Origin: Pseudomonas putida | GTDB lineage: Bacteria; Pseudomonadota; Gammaproteobacteria; Pseudomonadales; Pseudomonadaceae | Length of the DNA: 57,249 nt | Assembly (NCBI RefSeq): GCF_001941965.1 | Contig: NZ_MKZO01000035.1 | Location: 1-57,249, forward strand | Reading direction: 5' to 3' | Part shown: one piece after another, positions 23,524-32,227 of the stretch | Layout of the letters: every line of letters starts with the position of its first letter | Position numbering within the stretch: the stretch's first letter is position 1 | The notes under the pieces: generated by a model | The model's database searches: none | Told to the model about the DNA's origin: nothing | What the model saw: the letters and a program-made list of their open reading frames with translations, nothing else | Position numbers and translations under genes: made by a program

Positions 23524-25935
23524 TTAGAAACGGTATTTGGCCGTCACCATATAATTGCGCGGATCGCCGACGAAATTGCCGCCAACGGTGGTCATGATGC
23601 TGGAATAGTAATCGCGGTCGAAGATGTTGTTGGCGTTCAGGCTGACGGTCAGGTGCCGGTCGACATCGTAGCTGGCGAACAGGTCGGTCACCGCGTAACC
23701 ACCCTGCTCGATGCCCGCGCTGGTGTAGATATCGCTCTGCACATGCAGGCCGCCACCGACCTTCCAGCGGTTCAAGTCACCCGGCAGGCGGTAGCTGGTG
23801 GCCAGCTTGAACAGGTTGAGCGGCAGGTTGGTACCGTAGCGCTCGCCGCTGGACTGGGTGCCGATCGGCGCATAGTCACTGGGCTTGCGGTGCTTGGCGT
23901 AGTTGTAGGTGTAGCCGGCCGACAGTTGCCAGTCCGGCAGCACTTCGCCGCTGACCTCGAACTCGACGCCCCGGCTGCGCACCTCGCCCGACGCCCCGTA
24001 GCAGTCCGGCATGGCGCCGCAGGTGGCGGCATCCAGTTGCACCGGGAGGTTCTCCAGGTCGATCTGGAACAGCGCGACACTGGCATTCAGGCGCCCGTCG
24101 AAGTACTCGCCCTTGAGCCCCACCTCGTAGTTGCTGCCCTCCTGCGGATCCAGCAGGCCGCCACCGGCCATGCTGTAGTTCTGCGGATTGAAGATCCGCG
24201 TCCAGCTGGCATAGGCGGTATAGGTGTCGTTCAGGTCGTAGGTGAAGCCCAGGTAGGGGGTGAATTCCCGGGTCGCCTTGTACTCGTCGTTGCCGGTCCA
24301 GGTGCCGGAATGGGTGGTCAGTTCGTAGGCGTACCAGTCCAGGCGCCCGCCTGCGGCCATCTTCAGGGCATCGGTGAGGCTGAAGCGCGCGGTGAGGTAG
24401 ACGCTGGACTGGTCGATCTTGCCGTCCCGCGACCAGGCGTCACTGATGGCCGGCTTGGGCACGCCCTTGCCATTGAACGCCAGCGGGTCGAACTCGTAGA
24501 CGAAGCCCAGGGGCCAGCCGCCAGGGCCGTCGTCGATATCCTGCTGGCGGTAGCTGCCGCCGACCACCAGCTCATGGCTGCGGCCGAACAGTTCGAACGG
24601 ACCGCTGGCATAGCCGTCGAGGCTGGTCTGGGTGTTTTCGTAGTGGTACTTGCCGAAGCCGAAACCGAGGTCGCGGGAGGTCTCGTCCGGGCGATAGAGG
24701 TAGGAGCCGAACATGTCCATCTGGCTTTTCAGCGCGGTGGCGGCGAACTTCGCCGTCCAGTCGTTGGCGAAGCGGTGGGTGATGTCGGCGAAGACCGTGC
24801 TGCTTTCCTTGTCCCAATACGACCAGCTCGGGCTCATCCGGGTCGAGCGGGAAATATCGAGGAAGCTGCCATCGGCGTTGGTGCCGCGGCCGTTCCAGTC
24901 GGCGCCGGGGTTGTTGTCCTGGCTCCAGCTGTAGCCCACGGCGACCGTGGTGGCGTCGTCGAGGTCGGCTTCGAGCACGCCGTAGAACAGGCTGCGGCGG
25001 TTCTCGTAGTCGTCGATGTAGGAGTTGCGGTCCTGCAGCGACAGCACGGTGCGCCCGCGCAACGTGCCGCTGGCATTGAGCGGGCCGCTGAGGTCCAGTT
25101 CGCCGCGGTAGTTGTCCCAACTGCCGGCGCCGGCGGTGATGCTGCCCTGGAAGGTTTCGGTGGGGCGCTTGCGCACCAGGTTGATCGAGCCGCCCGGGGA
25201 CCCCGCGCCCTCCATCAGGCCCGAGGCGCCACGCACCACTTCGACCCGGTCGTACATGGACAACAGGCCGGTGGACAGGCTGGCTTCGTCGTAGGCCACG
25301 GGAATCCCGTCGACCATCAGGTTGTTCAACTGGAAACCCCGGGAGTTGAAGCGCTCGCGCTCGCCGCCCCACTTGGTCAGGGTCAGGCCGGTGGTGTACT
25401 TCACCGCATCGCCGAGGGTGGTCATGGCCTGGTCCTCGATGCGCTGGCGGGTCACCACGCTCACCGACTGCGGGGTTTCCCGCGGGGTCAGGGCCAGCTT
25501 GGTGCCGCTGCTCATGGTCCCGGTGGTGTAGGAGCCGGTGCTTTCGCTGGTGGCGCCGAGGCCACTGGCGTTGATGCTGGTGGCGTCCAGTTGCAGCGCG
25601 CCGTCGTCGGCGGAAGCCGGGCTGGACACCAGGTAGCTGCCGTCCCCGGTTTTCTGGAGCTTCAGGCGGCTGCCGCGCAGCAGGCGTTGCAGGGCCTGCT
25701 CCACCGTGACGTCGCCACTCAGGGCCGGCGCCTGCTGGCCCTCGGCGCTGTCGGTGGCGAACAGGATGCGCGCCCCGGTCTGCCCGGCCAGGGCGTTCAG
25801 GGCCTGGTCCAGCGGCTGGGCCGGCAGGTTCACGGCATGCCGGGCCTCCTGAGCCTGCAGGCTGGTCGCCAGGGTGATGCTGACGGCCAGCAATGACAGG
25901 CGACGCAAACGGCGCGATGTGGTGTTGATGCTCAT
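23524..25935 (-). CDS. TonB-dependent siderophore receptor with signalling domain (system 1, FpvA/FoxA-like)
   Basis: 803 residues. A signal peptide (LSLLAVSITLATSLQAQ) is followed by an STN signalling domain at ~30-110 (LPAQPLDQALNALAGQTG), a plug beginning ETPQSVSVVTRQRIEDQ and a 22-strand-type barrel ending in the outer-membrane signature KYRF. The STN domain passes the ligand signal to FecR. The ATG at 25935 is preceded by GGGGAG; a longer upstream frame is not needed. The FecR and sigma genes lie upstream on the same strand, 113 bases away. Ferripyoverdine or another ferric siderophore is plausible. Confidence 0.92.
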   Translation of the reverse strand: MSINTTSRRLRRLSLLAVSITLATSLQAQEARHAVNLPAQPLDQALNALAGQTGARILFATDSAEGQQAPALSGDVTVEQALQRLLRGSRLKLQKTGDGSYLVSSPASADDGALQLDATSINASGLGATSESTGSYTTGTMSSGTKLALTPRETPQSVSVVTRQRIEDQAMTTLGDAVKYTTGLTLTKWGGERERFNSRGFQLNNLMVDGIPVAYDEASLSTGLLSMYDRVEVVRGASGLMEGAGSPGGSINLVRKRPTETFQGSITAGAGSWDNYRGELDLSGPLNASGTLRGRTVLSLQDRNSYIDDYENRRSLFYGVLEADLDDATTVAVGYSWSQDNNPGADWNGRGTNADGSFLDISRSTRMSPSWSYWDKESSTVFADITHRFANDWTAKFAATALKSQMDMFGSYLYRPDETSRDLGFGFGKYHYENTQTSLDGYASGPFELFGRSHELVVGGSYRQQDIDDGPGGWPLGFVYEFDPLAFNGKGVPKPAISDAWSRDGKIDQSSVYLTARFSLTDALKMAAGGRLDWYAYELTTHSGTWTGNDEYKATREFTPYLGFTYDLNDTYTAYASWTRIFNPQNYSMAGGGLLDPQEGSNYEVGLKGEYFDGRLNASVALFQIDLENLPVQLDAATCGAMPDCYGASGEVRSRGVEFEVSGEVLPDWQLSAGYTYNYAKHRKPSDYAPIGTQSSGERYGTNLPLNLFKLATSYRLPGDLNRWKVGGGLHVQSDIYTSAGIEQGGYAVTDLFASYDVDRHLTVSLNANNIFDRDYYSSIMTTVGGNFVGDPRNYMVTAKYRF

Positions 25936-26048
25936 TGGACTCCCCGATAGTGCAGTCGAAATACGCGTTCTGAATCGACGCTCACAGGGAGTGGCGAATG
26001 GGCCCGGGAAAATGTTGAGGTCCGGGATGAAAAATATTCTCTTTTCCG

Positions 26049-26876
26049 TCAACGACTGCGGATCGACACCTGGCCATCGGCGGCACGCTCCACATTGATC
26101 GGCAGGATCGACGGCAGCAGGTCGAGCAGCGGCTCCACCGCAGCGCTGTCGAATTCACCGGAAAGCCGCTGGCCGGCAGCCCGGCTGTCGAGCAGGTGGA
26201 TCGGCGCCTGGCGATAGCGTTGCAAGTCGACGATCACCTCGCGCAACGGCGTGCCGTCGAAGCGCAGCTTGCCCTGTTGCCAGGCGGTGACCCGGGTCGG
26301 GTCCACCGGGATGACCGGGCCGATCTGCGCGTCCCTGGCCTGCACCTGCTGGCCACCGAGCAGGCGCCGGGGCGCGACGGCGGCGCTGGAGACTTCCACC
26401 TCGCCCTCCACCACCGCCACGGCGACGCCGCGGCTGTCGCTGCGCACGTTGAACACGGTGCCGATATCGCGCACGGCAACGCCCTGGCTGCGCACGATGA
26501 ACGGTTGCGGGCCGTGGGCCACGGTGAAGGTCGCTTCGCCCTCGAGCAGCTCGAACTGGCGGCTGCGCAGGCGGTGTTCGATGCGCAGGTGGCTGTTGCT
26601 GTCGAGGACCAACTGGCTGCCGTCGGCCAGGGTCAGGCGCTCGCGCTGGCCGATGGCGACGCGCACCTCGTCGCTGTAGTACGACGGGTCGAAAGCCCAA
26701 GCCGCAGCGGCCAGCAGCAACACCGACAGTCCACCACCCAGGGCATGCTTGCGCTGGCGTTGGCGCGCGCTCTGGGCCTTGGCCTCGGCCAGCAGGGCAT
26801 CGCGGGACGGCACACGCTCGCGCACGGCCTGCTCGAACGGGGTCAGGGCGTCGGCGGGTTTCTCGGTGTTCTTCAT
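26049..26876 (-). CDS. FecR-type anti-sigma regulator (system 1)
   Basis: 275 residues. A short cytoplasmic N-terminus is followed by a membrane segment at ~47-65 (ALGGGLSVLLLAAAAWAF) and a periplasmic FecR domain (RLTLADGSQLVLDSNSHLRI, DIGTVFNVR). It differs from the other two FecR proteins here in lacking their N-terminal DUF4880-like region. The start ATG overlaps the sigma stop as ATGA, so the pair is translationally coupled. It relays the receptor's signal to the sigma factor. Confidence 0.9.
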   Translation of the reverse strand: MKNTEKPADALTPFEQAVRERVPSRDALLAEAKAQSARQRQRKHALGGGLSVLLLAAAAWAFDPSYYSDEVRVAIGQRERLTLADGSQLVLDSNSHLRIEHRLRSRQFELLEGEATFTVAHGPQPFIVRSQGVAVRDIGTVFNVRSDSRGVAVAVVEGEVEVSSAAVAPRRLLGGQQVQARDAQIGPVIPVDPTRVTAWQQGKLRFDGTPLREVIVDLQRYRQAPIHLLDSRAAGQRLSGEFDSAAVEPLLDLLPSILPINVERAADGQVSIRSR

Positions 26877-27406
26877 GGGGTCGCCAGGGCCCGGCGCGCC
26901 GGTTCCCACTGGCGGGCGATGGTGTGCATGGCGCGGGAAAAATGCTGGGTGACCATGTTCAGGGAAATGCCCAGCTCGGTGGCGATTTCCTTCTGTGGCA
27001 TGCCGTGGATGCGATGCAGCAGGAACACCTGGCGGGCCCGGGCCGGCAGGCTGTCGATGATGGCCAGCAAGGCATGCAGTTGTTGCTCGAAGTCGAGGCT
27101 GGCGGCGCCGTCGAGGTCGTGCACATGCCAGTCGGGGACGTCGGCGGTGTAGTCGATCAAGGCCGCACGGCTGTTATCGGCGCGGCGGCGGTCGATGGCC
27201 TTGTTGAAGGACACCTTGCGCAGGAAAGCGAACGGCAGCTTCACCGGCTGTTGCGGGGGTTTCTCCAGCAACTGCACGCAAACGTCATGCACCACCTCGC
27301 GGGCGAACTGGCTGCCCTGGAAGCGCCGGCGGATATAGGCGACCAGATCGTCGTAATGCAGCGCCAGGGCCCCGATCAGTTCGGGGTTGGAGGTGGAATC
27401 GGGCAT
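26873..27406 (-). CDS. FecI-like ECF sigma factor (system 1)
   Basis: 177 residues with region 2 (YDDLVAYIRRRFQGSQFARE, VHDVCVQLLE) and region 4 (LPARARQVFLLHRIHGMPQK, EIATELGISLNMVTQHFSRA). It directs RNA polymerase to the receptor gene when released by FecR. The ATG at 27406 is preferred, though its ribosome-binding site is weak; an ATG at 27472 would add 22 residues without family similarity. A degenerate Fur-like box lies just upstream at 27424-27443. Confidence 0.88.
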   Translation of the reverse strand: MPDSTSNPELIGALALHYDDLVAYIRRRFQGSQFAREVVHDVCVQLLEKPPQQPVKLPFAFLRKVSFNKAIDRRRADNSRAALIDYTADVPDWHVHDLDGAASLDFEQQLHALLAIIDSLPARARQVFLLHRIHGMPQKEIATELGISLNMVTQHFSRAMHTIARQWEPARRALATP

Positions 27407-27423
27407 GATGGCAAGGGTGTGCG

Positions 27424-27443
27424 AATGGGAGTGGTTCGCATTA
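27424..27443 (-). promoter_or_regulatory. Degenerate Fur-box-like sequence before ECF sigma 1
   Basis: AATGGGAGTGGTTCGCATTA resembles Pseudomonas Fur sites of the form AATGAGAATGATTCGCATTA, with three changes. It is in the right place to make the sigma factor iron-repressed. Confidence 0.4.
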
Positions 27444-27491
27444 TATGCATTAGGGAAGCGTTGCCAAGGCATGTTGTTCTGGTGACTCTCA

Positions 27492-27573
27492 GGGCCTCAT
27501 CGCTGGCAAGCCACCCACAGGGTCCGAGTCGCTGCAAAAACCCTGTGGGAGCTGGCTTGCCAGCGATGAGGCC
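27492..27573. repeat. REP inverted pair, inward type, with damaged left arm
   Basis: The left arm reads GGCAAGCCACCCACAGGG and has lost three bases (GCT) of the usual GCCAGCTCCCACAGGG. The right arm is intact. Confidence 0.88.
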
Positions 27574-27586
27574 CTGAACATCCACA

Positions 27587-28225
27587 TCAAACCAACCCGC
27601 TCTCCGAGCACACCAGCATCACCGCCAGCACCAGCATCGCCCCGCCCGACACCCGGCCGACCCAGCGCGTAGCCGCCGGCCGCGAACGCAACGCGACCCC
27701 GGCGCCCAGCCCGACCAGCGAATACACCACCGCGCAACTGGCCGTGTAGATCAAACCCAGCACCACGATCTGCCAGGCGACGCTCAGGCTCGCCTGGGCA
27801 GTGGTCCACGGCGGGACGAAGGCGACGAAGAACAGGAAGCCCTTCGGATTCAAGCCGCTGACCAGCGCACCACGGACGAACTGCCCGAGCCGGCTGACCC
27901 GCAGTGCCTCAGCCCCCGCCTCCACCACCGGCGGATTGCGCAACAAGCCCATGCCCAGCCAGCCCAGATACGCCGCGCCCACCAGGCTCAGGCCCGTGAG
28001 AAAAGTGGTATTGCCCGCCACCAACACCTCGAAGCCGCCGGCCACCACCAGCGTCAAGGCGATATACCCGGCGAGCAACCCGGCCACCGCCGCCATCACC
28101 CCCTTGCCGCGCAGGCCTTCGGCGATCGCATAGGCCCAGTCCGGCCCCGGGATCACCACGAAGACCATGGCAAAGGCCCAGAAGCCCCACAGCGTCGCCG
28201 CACTCATTCCGGTGAACTCAGCCAT
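27587..28225 (-). CDS. LysE/RhtB-family amino acid exporter
   Basis: 212 residues with about six membrane segments. The family signature PGPDWAYAIAEGLRGKG is near the N-terminus and VSGLNPKGFLFFVAFVPP in the middle. LysE/RhtB proteins export amino acids or their analogues through the inner membrane. The start overlaps the stop of the DUF2000 gene by eight bases, so the two form an operon. The exported compound is unknown. Confidence 0.9.
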   Translation of the reverse strand: MAEFTGMSAATLWGFWAFAMVFVVIPGPDWAYAIAEGLRGKGVMAAVAGLLAGYIALTLVVAGGFEVLVAGNTTFLTGLSLVGAAYLGWLGMGLLRNPPVVEAGAEALRVSRLGQFVRGALVSGLNPKGFLFFVAFVPPWTTAQASLSVAWQIVVLGLIYTASCAVVYSLVGLGAGVALRSRPAATRWVGRVSGGAMLVLAVMLVCSESGLV

Positions 28226-28625
28226 GCAATGCGAGCCCCTTCAACGCCTTGTCCACGGCCTTCTTCGGTCCGCGCAGGGCCAGGCCCACCAGGTTCAGGT
28301 TGGACGGATCCTCGGCAAGGAACACCTCACGATTGGCTACGTCATGGCCGGTGGCGAACATCGCCTGGACATAGGGCGACAGGGTCAGGCCGCGCTCCAG
28401 GCCGATGCGGTGAGCCTTCTGCAACCCGGCCAGATCGCCTTCGAAGATCATCATCGGCTGGCCGAACAGGTTACCGTAGGTGTTGCCGGCGGCGTCCACA
28501 TAGGGCTCGCCCATGACCTCGGGCGCGGCAGCGGCGATACCGGTGGAAAGGAAGGCCACCACATTCAGGCGCTGCCAGGTGGCAAGGTCGTCGCGCACGA
28601 CGATGGCTACTTTGCTGTCGAACAT
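28218..28625 (-). CDS. DUF2000 family protein
   Basis: 135 residues beginning MFDSKVAIVVRDDLATWQRL with a hydrophobic core and GNLFGQPMMIFEGD in the middle. DUF2000 proteins are predicted to have a peptidyl-tRNA-hydrolase-2-like fold, but their role is not established. It is translationally coupled to the LysE exporter and lies 51 bases after the AraC gene on the same strand, a common AraC-DUF2000-LysE arrangement. Confidence 0.8.
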   Translation of the reverse strand: MFDSKVAIVVRDDLATWQRLNVVAFLSTGIAAAAPEVMGEPYVDAAGNTYGNLFGQPMMIFEGDLAGLQKAHRIGLERGLTLSPYVQAMFATGHDVANREVFLAEDPSNLNLVGLALRGPKKAVDKALKGLALHG

Positions 28626-28676
28626 CGGGAAACTCCAGATCAGAACCGAGGCGTCATGATCGGAGCCGGGGGCGGA

Positions 28677-29531
28677 TCAGTCTGTAAGGTTTGTGCACTG
28701 TCGGCGGTAGGCCGCCGGGGTCATGCGGAACGCACGACGGAACCACACGCCGAGGTGGCTCTGGTCGGAGAAGCCGGTTTCCGCCGCCACGTCCACCGGC
28801 TTCATGCCCCGCGCCAGCAAGGCCCGCGCCGCGCGCAGACGCAGGCGTACCAGGTAGGCATGGGGCGATTGGCCATAGGCTTTCTTGAACTGCCGGGTCA
28901 GGCGGAAACGGTCGACGCCCGAGTAGGTCGCCAGCTCTTCGAGGCTGACGTCGTGGGCCATCTGTGCATGCAGGAAGTCCCGCGCCCGTTGCAGCTCCTC
29001 CGGCGAATCGCGGCGCAATGAAGCCGGCTTGAGGTACAGATGCCGCGACAGCACGGCGAGCAACTGGTCCATGCCCTGGTCCCGGGCCAGCCGGCCCTCG
29101 TTGTTGTGCAGGGCGAGAAAGGCCTGCTGGATCGCCCCGGTCAGGTGCACGTCGTCGGTCAGGGTGCTGTGGAAGGCCGCCTGCAGGCTGGAGGCATCAC
29201 CCATGCCGAGGCGCTCGGTCATGCCGCTGACGAAGGACTGCGGCAGGTAGAGCATGGCGTAGGTGAACCCCTCGGCTTCCGGGGCATGGCCATCGTGCAC
29301 CGCGCCCGGCTCGATCAGGATCGCCCGGCCAGGCGTACTGACATGCAGCGAGCGGTTGCAACTGAACTGCTGCACGCCCTGCTGGGTCACGCCCACCAGC
29401 ATCTCGTCGTGGTCATGGGGATCGTAGGCGTGGCCCTCGAAATGCGCATGAACGCTTTCGATGCCGGTTTCCGCGTCACGACGCATGTGAATCCAGTCGT
29501 TGTCGCGGGTGTCGTGTGATTCAACGCTCAT
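28677..29531 (-). CDS. AraC-family transcriptional regulator with cupin sensor
   Basis: 284 residues. The N-terminal cupin-like AraC-binding domain has HFEGHAYDPHDHDEMLVGV. The C-terminal pair of helix-turn-helix motifs reads VSLEELATYSGVDRFRLTRQ and DVAAETGFSDQSHLGVWFRR, followed by the AraC ending MTPAAYRR. It probably activates the downstream DUF2000/LysE genes. It is divergent from the MaoC gene with 81 bases between. Confidence 0.9.
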   Translation of the reverse strand: MSVESHDTRDNDWIHMRRDAETGIESVHAHFEGHAYDPHDHDEMLVGVTQQGVQQFSCNRSLHVSTPGRAILIEPGAVHDGHAPEAEGFTYAMLYLPQSFVSGMTERLGMGDASSLQAAFHSTLTDDVHLTGAIQQAFLALHNNEGRLARDQGMDQLLAVLSRHLYLKPASLRRDSPEELQRARDFLHAQMAHDVSLEELATYSGVDRFRLTRQFKKAYGQSPHAYLVRLRLRAARALLARGMKPVDVAAETGFSDQSHLGVWFRRAFRMTPAAYRRQCTNLTD

Positions 29532-29612
29532 AAGGGCCGTCGGGGGTTGAATGGCGGGCTGCGGAGCCGGAGGATGAACACCTGACTCGTGCCGTGCAAG
29601 GAGACCGGAAAA

Positions 29613-30065
29613 ATGCCAGCGGGAAATACAATCTATCTGGATGACCTGGCGGTTGGCGATGTTTTTGTCAGCGAGGAACATGCGCTGGACGCCGAACAGA
29701 TCATCCGTTTCGCTACAGAGTTCGACCCACAACCTTTCCATATCGACGCAGATGCCGCCAGGAGCACCTTCTTCGAAGGGCTCGCCGCGAGTGGCTGGCA
29801 CACGGCGGCGATCACCATGAAACTGCTGGTGCAAAGCCTGCCGTTGTCACGCGGGGTGATCGGCGCTGGCGGGGAAATCAGCTGGCCAAGGGCGACCCGG
29901 CCGGGGGATGTGCTCAAGGTCACCAGCACGGTGCTGGAGCTGTTGCCGTCGCGGTCGAAGCCGGACCGGGGGTTTGTGGTGGTGGAGTCGTTGACCCGTA
30001 ACCAGGCTGGAGAGGTTTGTCAGAAGCTGGTTTCGAAGGTGTTGTGTTTCCGCAAGGACAGTTGA
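29613..30065 (+). CDS. MaoC-like dehydratase
   Basis: 150 residues of the hot-dog fold. The hydratase-2-type motif appears as FDPQPFHIDADAA, with GWHTAAITMKLL and PTRPGDVL-like PRATRPGDVLKV downstream. Such enzymes hydrate enoyl-CoA or related thioesters. ATG 29613 has AAGGAG at 29598-29603; an upstream GTG at 29589 is less likely. It has no acyl-CoA partner genes nearby, so its substrate is open. Confidence 0.88.
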   Translation: MPAGNTIYLDDLAVGDVFVSEEHALDAEQIIRFATEFDPQPFHIDADAARSTFFEGLAASGWHTAAITMKLLVQSLPLSRGVIGAGGEISWPRATRPGDVLKVTSTVLELLPSRSKPDRGFVVVESLTRNQAGEVCQKLVSKVLCFRKDS

Positions 30066-30078
30066 GACATCACTGACG

Positions 30079-30156
30079 CTATCGCTGGCAAGCCAGCTCC
30101 CACAGGGTCCGCGGCGCACAAGAACCTGTGGGAGCTGGCTTGCCAGCGATGAGGCC
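30079..30156. repeat. REP inverted pair, inward type
   Basis: Arms flank a GGGTCCGCGGCGCACAAG spacer, between the convergent MaoC and PACE genes. Confidence 0.9.
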
Positions 30157-30157
30157 T

Positions 30158-30598
30158 TCAGCCGCACACCAGCTTCGCGGCCATCCGCCGCCGCTCCAGC
30201 AACCGGTCGAACCCCAGGTTGTACAGGTAGGTATACGGCAGCAGGAACACCAGCAAGCCCACCTCCATCAGGAACGCCTCCACCAGCCCGATCGACAGCC
30301 ACCAGGCGGCCGCCGGTACCACGGCGAGGATCAGCCCGCCTTCGAAGCCCAGCGCATGGGCAATCCGCACCAGCGGCGTGCGCTGGAAGCCCAGGCGCCC
30401 CTGCAGCCGGTCAAAGAGGACGTTGTAGAGCATGTTCCACAGCGTCGCGGTGACCGAGATGGCCAGGGTCAGCAGCCCGGCGCTCATCAGCGGCTTGTCC
30501 ATCACCAGGGCGATGGTCGGCGCGCACAGCAGCAGCGCGAAGCATTCGAAGCCCAGCGCATGGACGATGCGGGTGAGCAGGGTCTTTTCGGTGGTCAT
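30158..30598 (-). CDS. PACE-family multidrug/biocide efflux transporter
   Basis: 146 residues, two tandem pairs of membrane helices. Each repeat keeps the PACE signatures: RIVHALGFECFALL and RIAHALGFEGGLIL, then WNMLYNVLFDR and YTYLYNLGFDR. The family (AceI of Acinetobacter) exports chlorhexidine and similar compounds by proton antiport, and may have natural polyamine substrates. It is divergent from a LysR gene, as AceI is from its regulator AceR. Confidence 0.93.
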   Translation of the reverse strand: MTTEKTLLTRIVHALGFECFALLLCAPTIALVMDKPLMSAGLLTLAISVTATLWNMLYNVLFDRLQGRLGFQRTPLVRIAHALGFEGGLILAVVPAAAWWLSIGLVEAFLMEVGLLVFLLPYTYLYNLGFDRLLERRRMAAKLVCG

Positions 30599-30689
30599 GT
30601 AATGACTCCTGGAAACGTTTGAACCCGGCCAGCTTATGACCTACATTTCCGTACCTCAACAGCCAATATCCCAAGCAGTGGTTGCAAAT

Positions 30690-31556
30690 ATGAAACGCCT
30701 TGAATGGGACAACCTGCATGTCCTGCTGGCCGTGGTCCGCACCGGCAACCTGAAACGCGCGGCCCAGCGCCTGCGCCTGAGCACCGCCACCCTGTCGCGG
30801 CGCCTCGATGCGCTGGAGGAACAACTCGGCGGGCAACTGCTGGAACGCAGCTCCACCGGCTGCCTGCCCACCGCCTTTGGTCAGCGCATTGCCGGCTTCG
30901 CCGAGCAGATGGAGGGCGCGGCCAACGAGATCCTGCGCGAGGCGGACTCGCCGGAAAGCGTGGAAGGCACGGTACGGGTCAATGCCGACGAGTGGCTGTC
31001 GTTCCTGGTGATCGCCCTGCTTGCACCGATCCGCCCGCGTCATCCGCTGCTGGACATGGAAGTGCTGACCACGCCGCATCCGGTCAACCTGGCCCGGCGT
31101 GAAGCGGATCTCTCACTGCGCTATGCCGAACCGGAAACCAAGGACTTGATTGCCGAGCCCCTCGGCGAGATCGAATTCGCCCTGTACGGCGCCAGCCAGT
31201 ACCTCGAACGCCATCGTCCGGCGGTGACGGCGCGGGACTGGGCCAACCTCGACTTCGTCGGCCTGGAGGAATCGCGCCTGGACCAGGACCTGGAAACCTG
31301 GTGGCAAGGCCTTGATGGCGCGCCGCCGCCCTGGCTGCGCTGCAACCAGACCCTGGGCATCTACGACGGGGTGATCGCCGGGGCCGGGCTGGGCATCGTG
31401 GAGAAGCGCACGGCAAAGCTGACGCCGACCCTGGAGCTGGTGATGGAGATGCCCGGGCTGACCCGGGAGGTGTGGTTGTGTACCCATCGTTCGTTGCGCG
31501 AGAGTGCGCGGATCAAGGCGGTGAGGGATTTTCTGGTGGAGGCGTGGCCGCATTAG
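30690..31556 (+). CDS. LysR-family regulator, probably of the PACE transporter
   Basis: 288 residues with an N-terminal helix-turn-helix (VLLAVVRTGNLKRAAQRLRL, STATLSRRLDALEEQLGGQL) and a substrate-binding-like effector domain. The ATG at 30690 gives the usual LysR N-terminus (MKRLEWDNLHVLL). A frame starting at 30636 adds 18 residues and lacks support. The 91-base divergent gap to the PACE gene suggests direct control. Confidence 0.85.
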   Translation: MKRLEWDNLHVLLAVVRTGNLKRAAQRLRLSTATLSRRLDALEEQLGGQLLERSSTGCLPTAFGQRIAGFAEQMEGAANEILREADSPESVEGTVRVNADEWLSFLVIALLAPIRPRHPLLDMEVLTTPHPVNLARREADLSLRYAEPETKDLIAEPLGEIEFALYGASQYLERHRPAVTARDWANLDFVGLEESRLDQDLETWWQGLDGAPPPWLRCNQTLGIYDGVIAGAGLGIVEKRTAKLTPTLELVMEMPGLTREVWLCTHRSLRESARIKAVRDFLVEAWPH

Positions 31557-31573
31557 AATTTCATCGCTCTTGA

Positions 31574-31656
31574 GGGCCTCATCGCTGGCAAGCCAGCTCC
31601 CACAGGTTTCGCGGTGCACGCGATACCTGTGGGAGCTGGCTTGCCAGCGATGGGCC
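31574..31656. repeat. REP inverted pair, inward type
   Basis: Spacer TTTCGCGGTGCACGCG matches the one at 7011 almost exactly. The right arm ends CGATGGGCCC rather than CGATGAGGCC. Confidence 0.9.
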
Positions 31657-31698
31657 CTCTGGAGCCTTGTTATTGCGGCCCCTTTTCGCCAACAATAC

Positions 31699-31717
31699 AG
31701 CGAATAATTCTCAATAA
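31699..31717 (+). promoter_or_regulatory. Fur-box-like sequence before ECF sigma 2
   Basis: AGCGAATAATTCTCAATAA closely follows the Pseudomonas Fur pattern (GATAATxATTCTCATT). It lies 11 bases before the sigma start, fitting iron repression. Confidence 0.6.
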
Positions 31718-31728
31718 CCTTTTCCGCC

Positions 31729-32223
31729 ATGTCCGACACCTCCGCCCTGCACCACCTCTACCAGCAACACAACGGCTGGCTGAACACCTGGCTGCGCACG
31801 CGCCTGGGCAACTCCAGCGACGCGGCGGACCTGGCCCAGGACACCTTCGTCCGCGTGCTCAGCGCGCGCAATGTCGAGGCGATCCGCGAGCCGCGCACCT
31901 ACCTCAGTTCTATCGCCCGCGCCCTGATGATCGACCGTTTCCGCCGCCGCGCCGTCGAGCAGGCCTACCTCGACACCCTGGCCCTGCGCCCGGAAGCCAC
32001 GGACATCTCCCCGGAAACCCGGCTGCTGATCATCGAGACCCTGACCGCCGTCGACGCCATGCTCGACGAACTCGGCGAGCGCACCCGCAGCATCTTCCTC
32101 GCCGTGCAGCTCGAAGGCCTGAGCTACGTCGCCGTGGGCGAGCGCCTCGGGGTGTCGGTGACCACGGTGAAGAAGCACATGGTCCGCGCCATCACCCATT
32201 GTCTGCTGCTGGCCCAGGGCTGA
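31729..32223 (+). CDS. FecI-like ECF sigma factor (system 2)
   Basis: 164 residues. Region 2 is seen as LGNSSDAADLAQDTFVRVLS and YLSSIARALMIDRFRRR, and region 4 as ERTRSIFLAVQLEGLSYVAV with GVSVTTVKKHMVRA. It is followed four bases later by its FecR and then by a receptor, the classic cell-surface signalling order. It is close in sequence to the sigma factor at 42714. Confidence 0.92.
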   Translation: MSDTSALHHLYQQHNGWLNTWLRTRLGNSSDAADLAQDTFVRVLSARNVEAIREPRTYLSSIARALMIDRFRRRAVEQAYLDTLALRPEATDISPETRLLIIETLTAVDAMLDELGERTRSIFLAVQLEGLSYVAVGERLGVSVTTVKKHMVRAITHCLLLAQG

Positions 32224-32227
32224 ACCG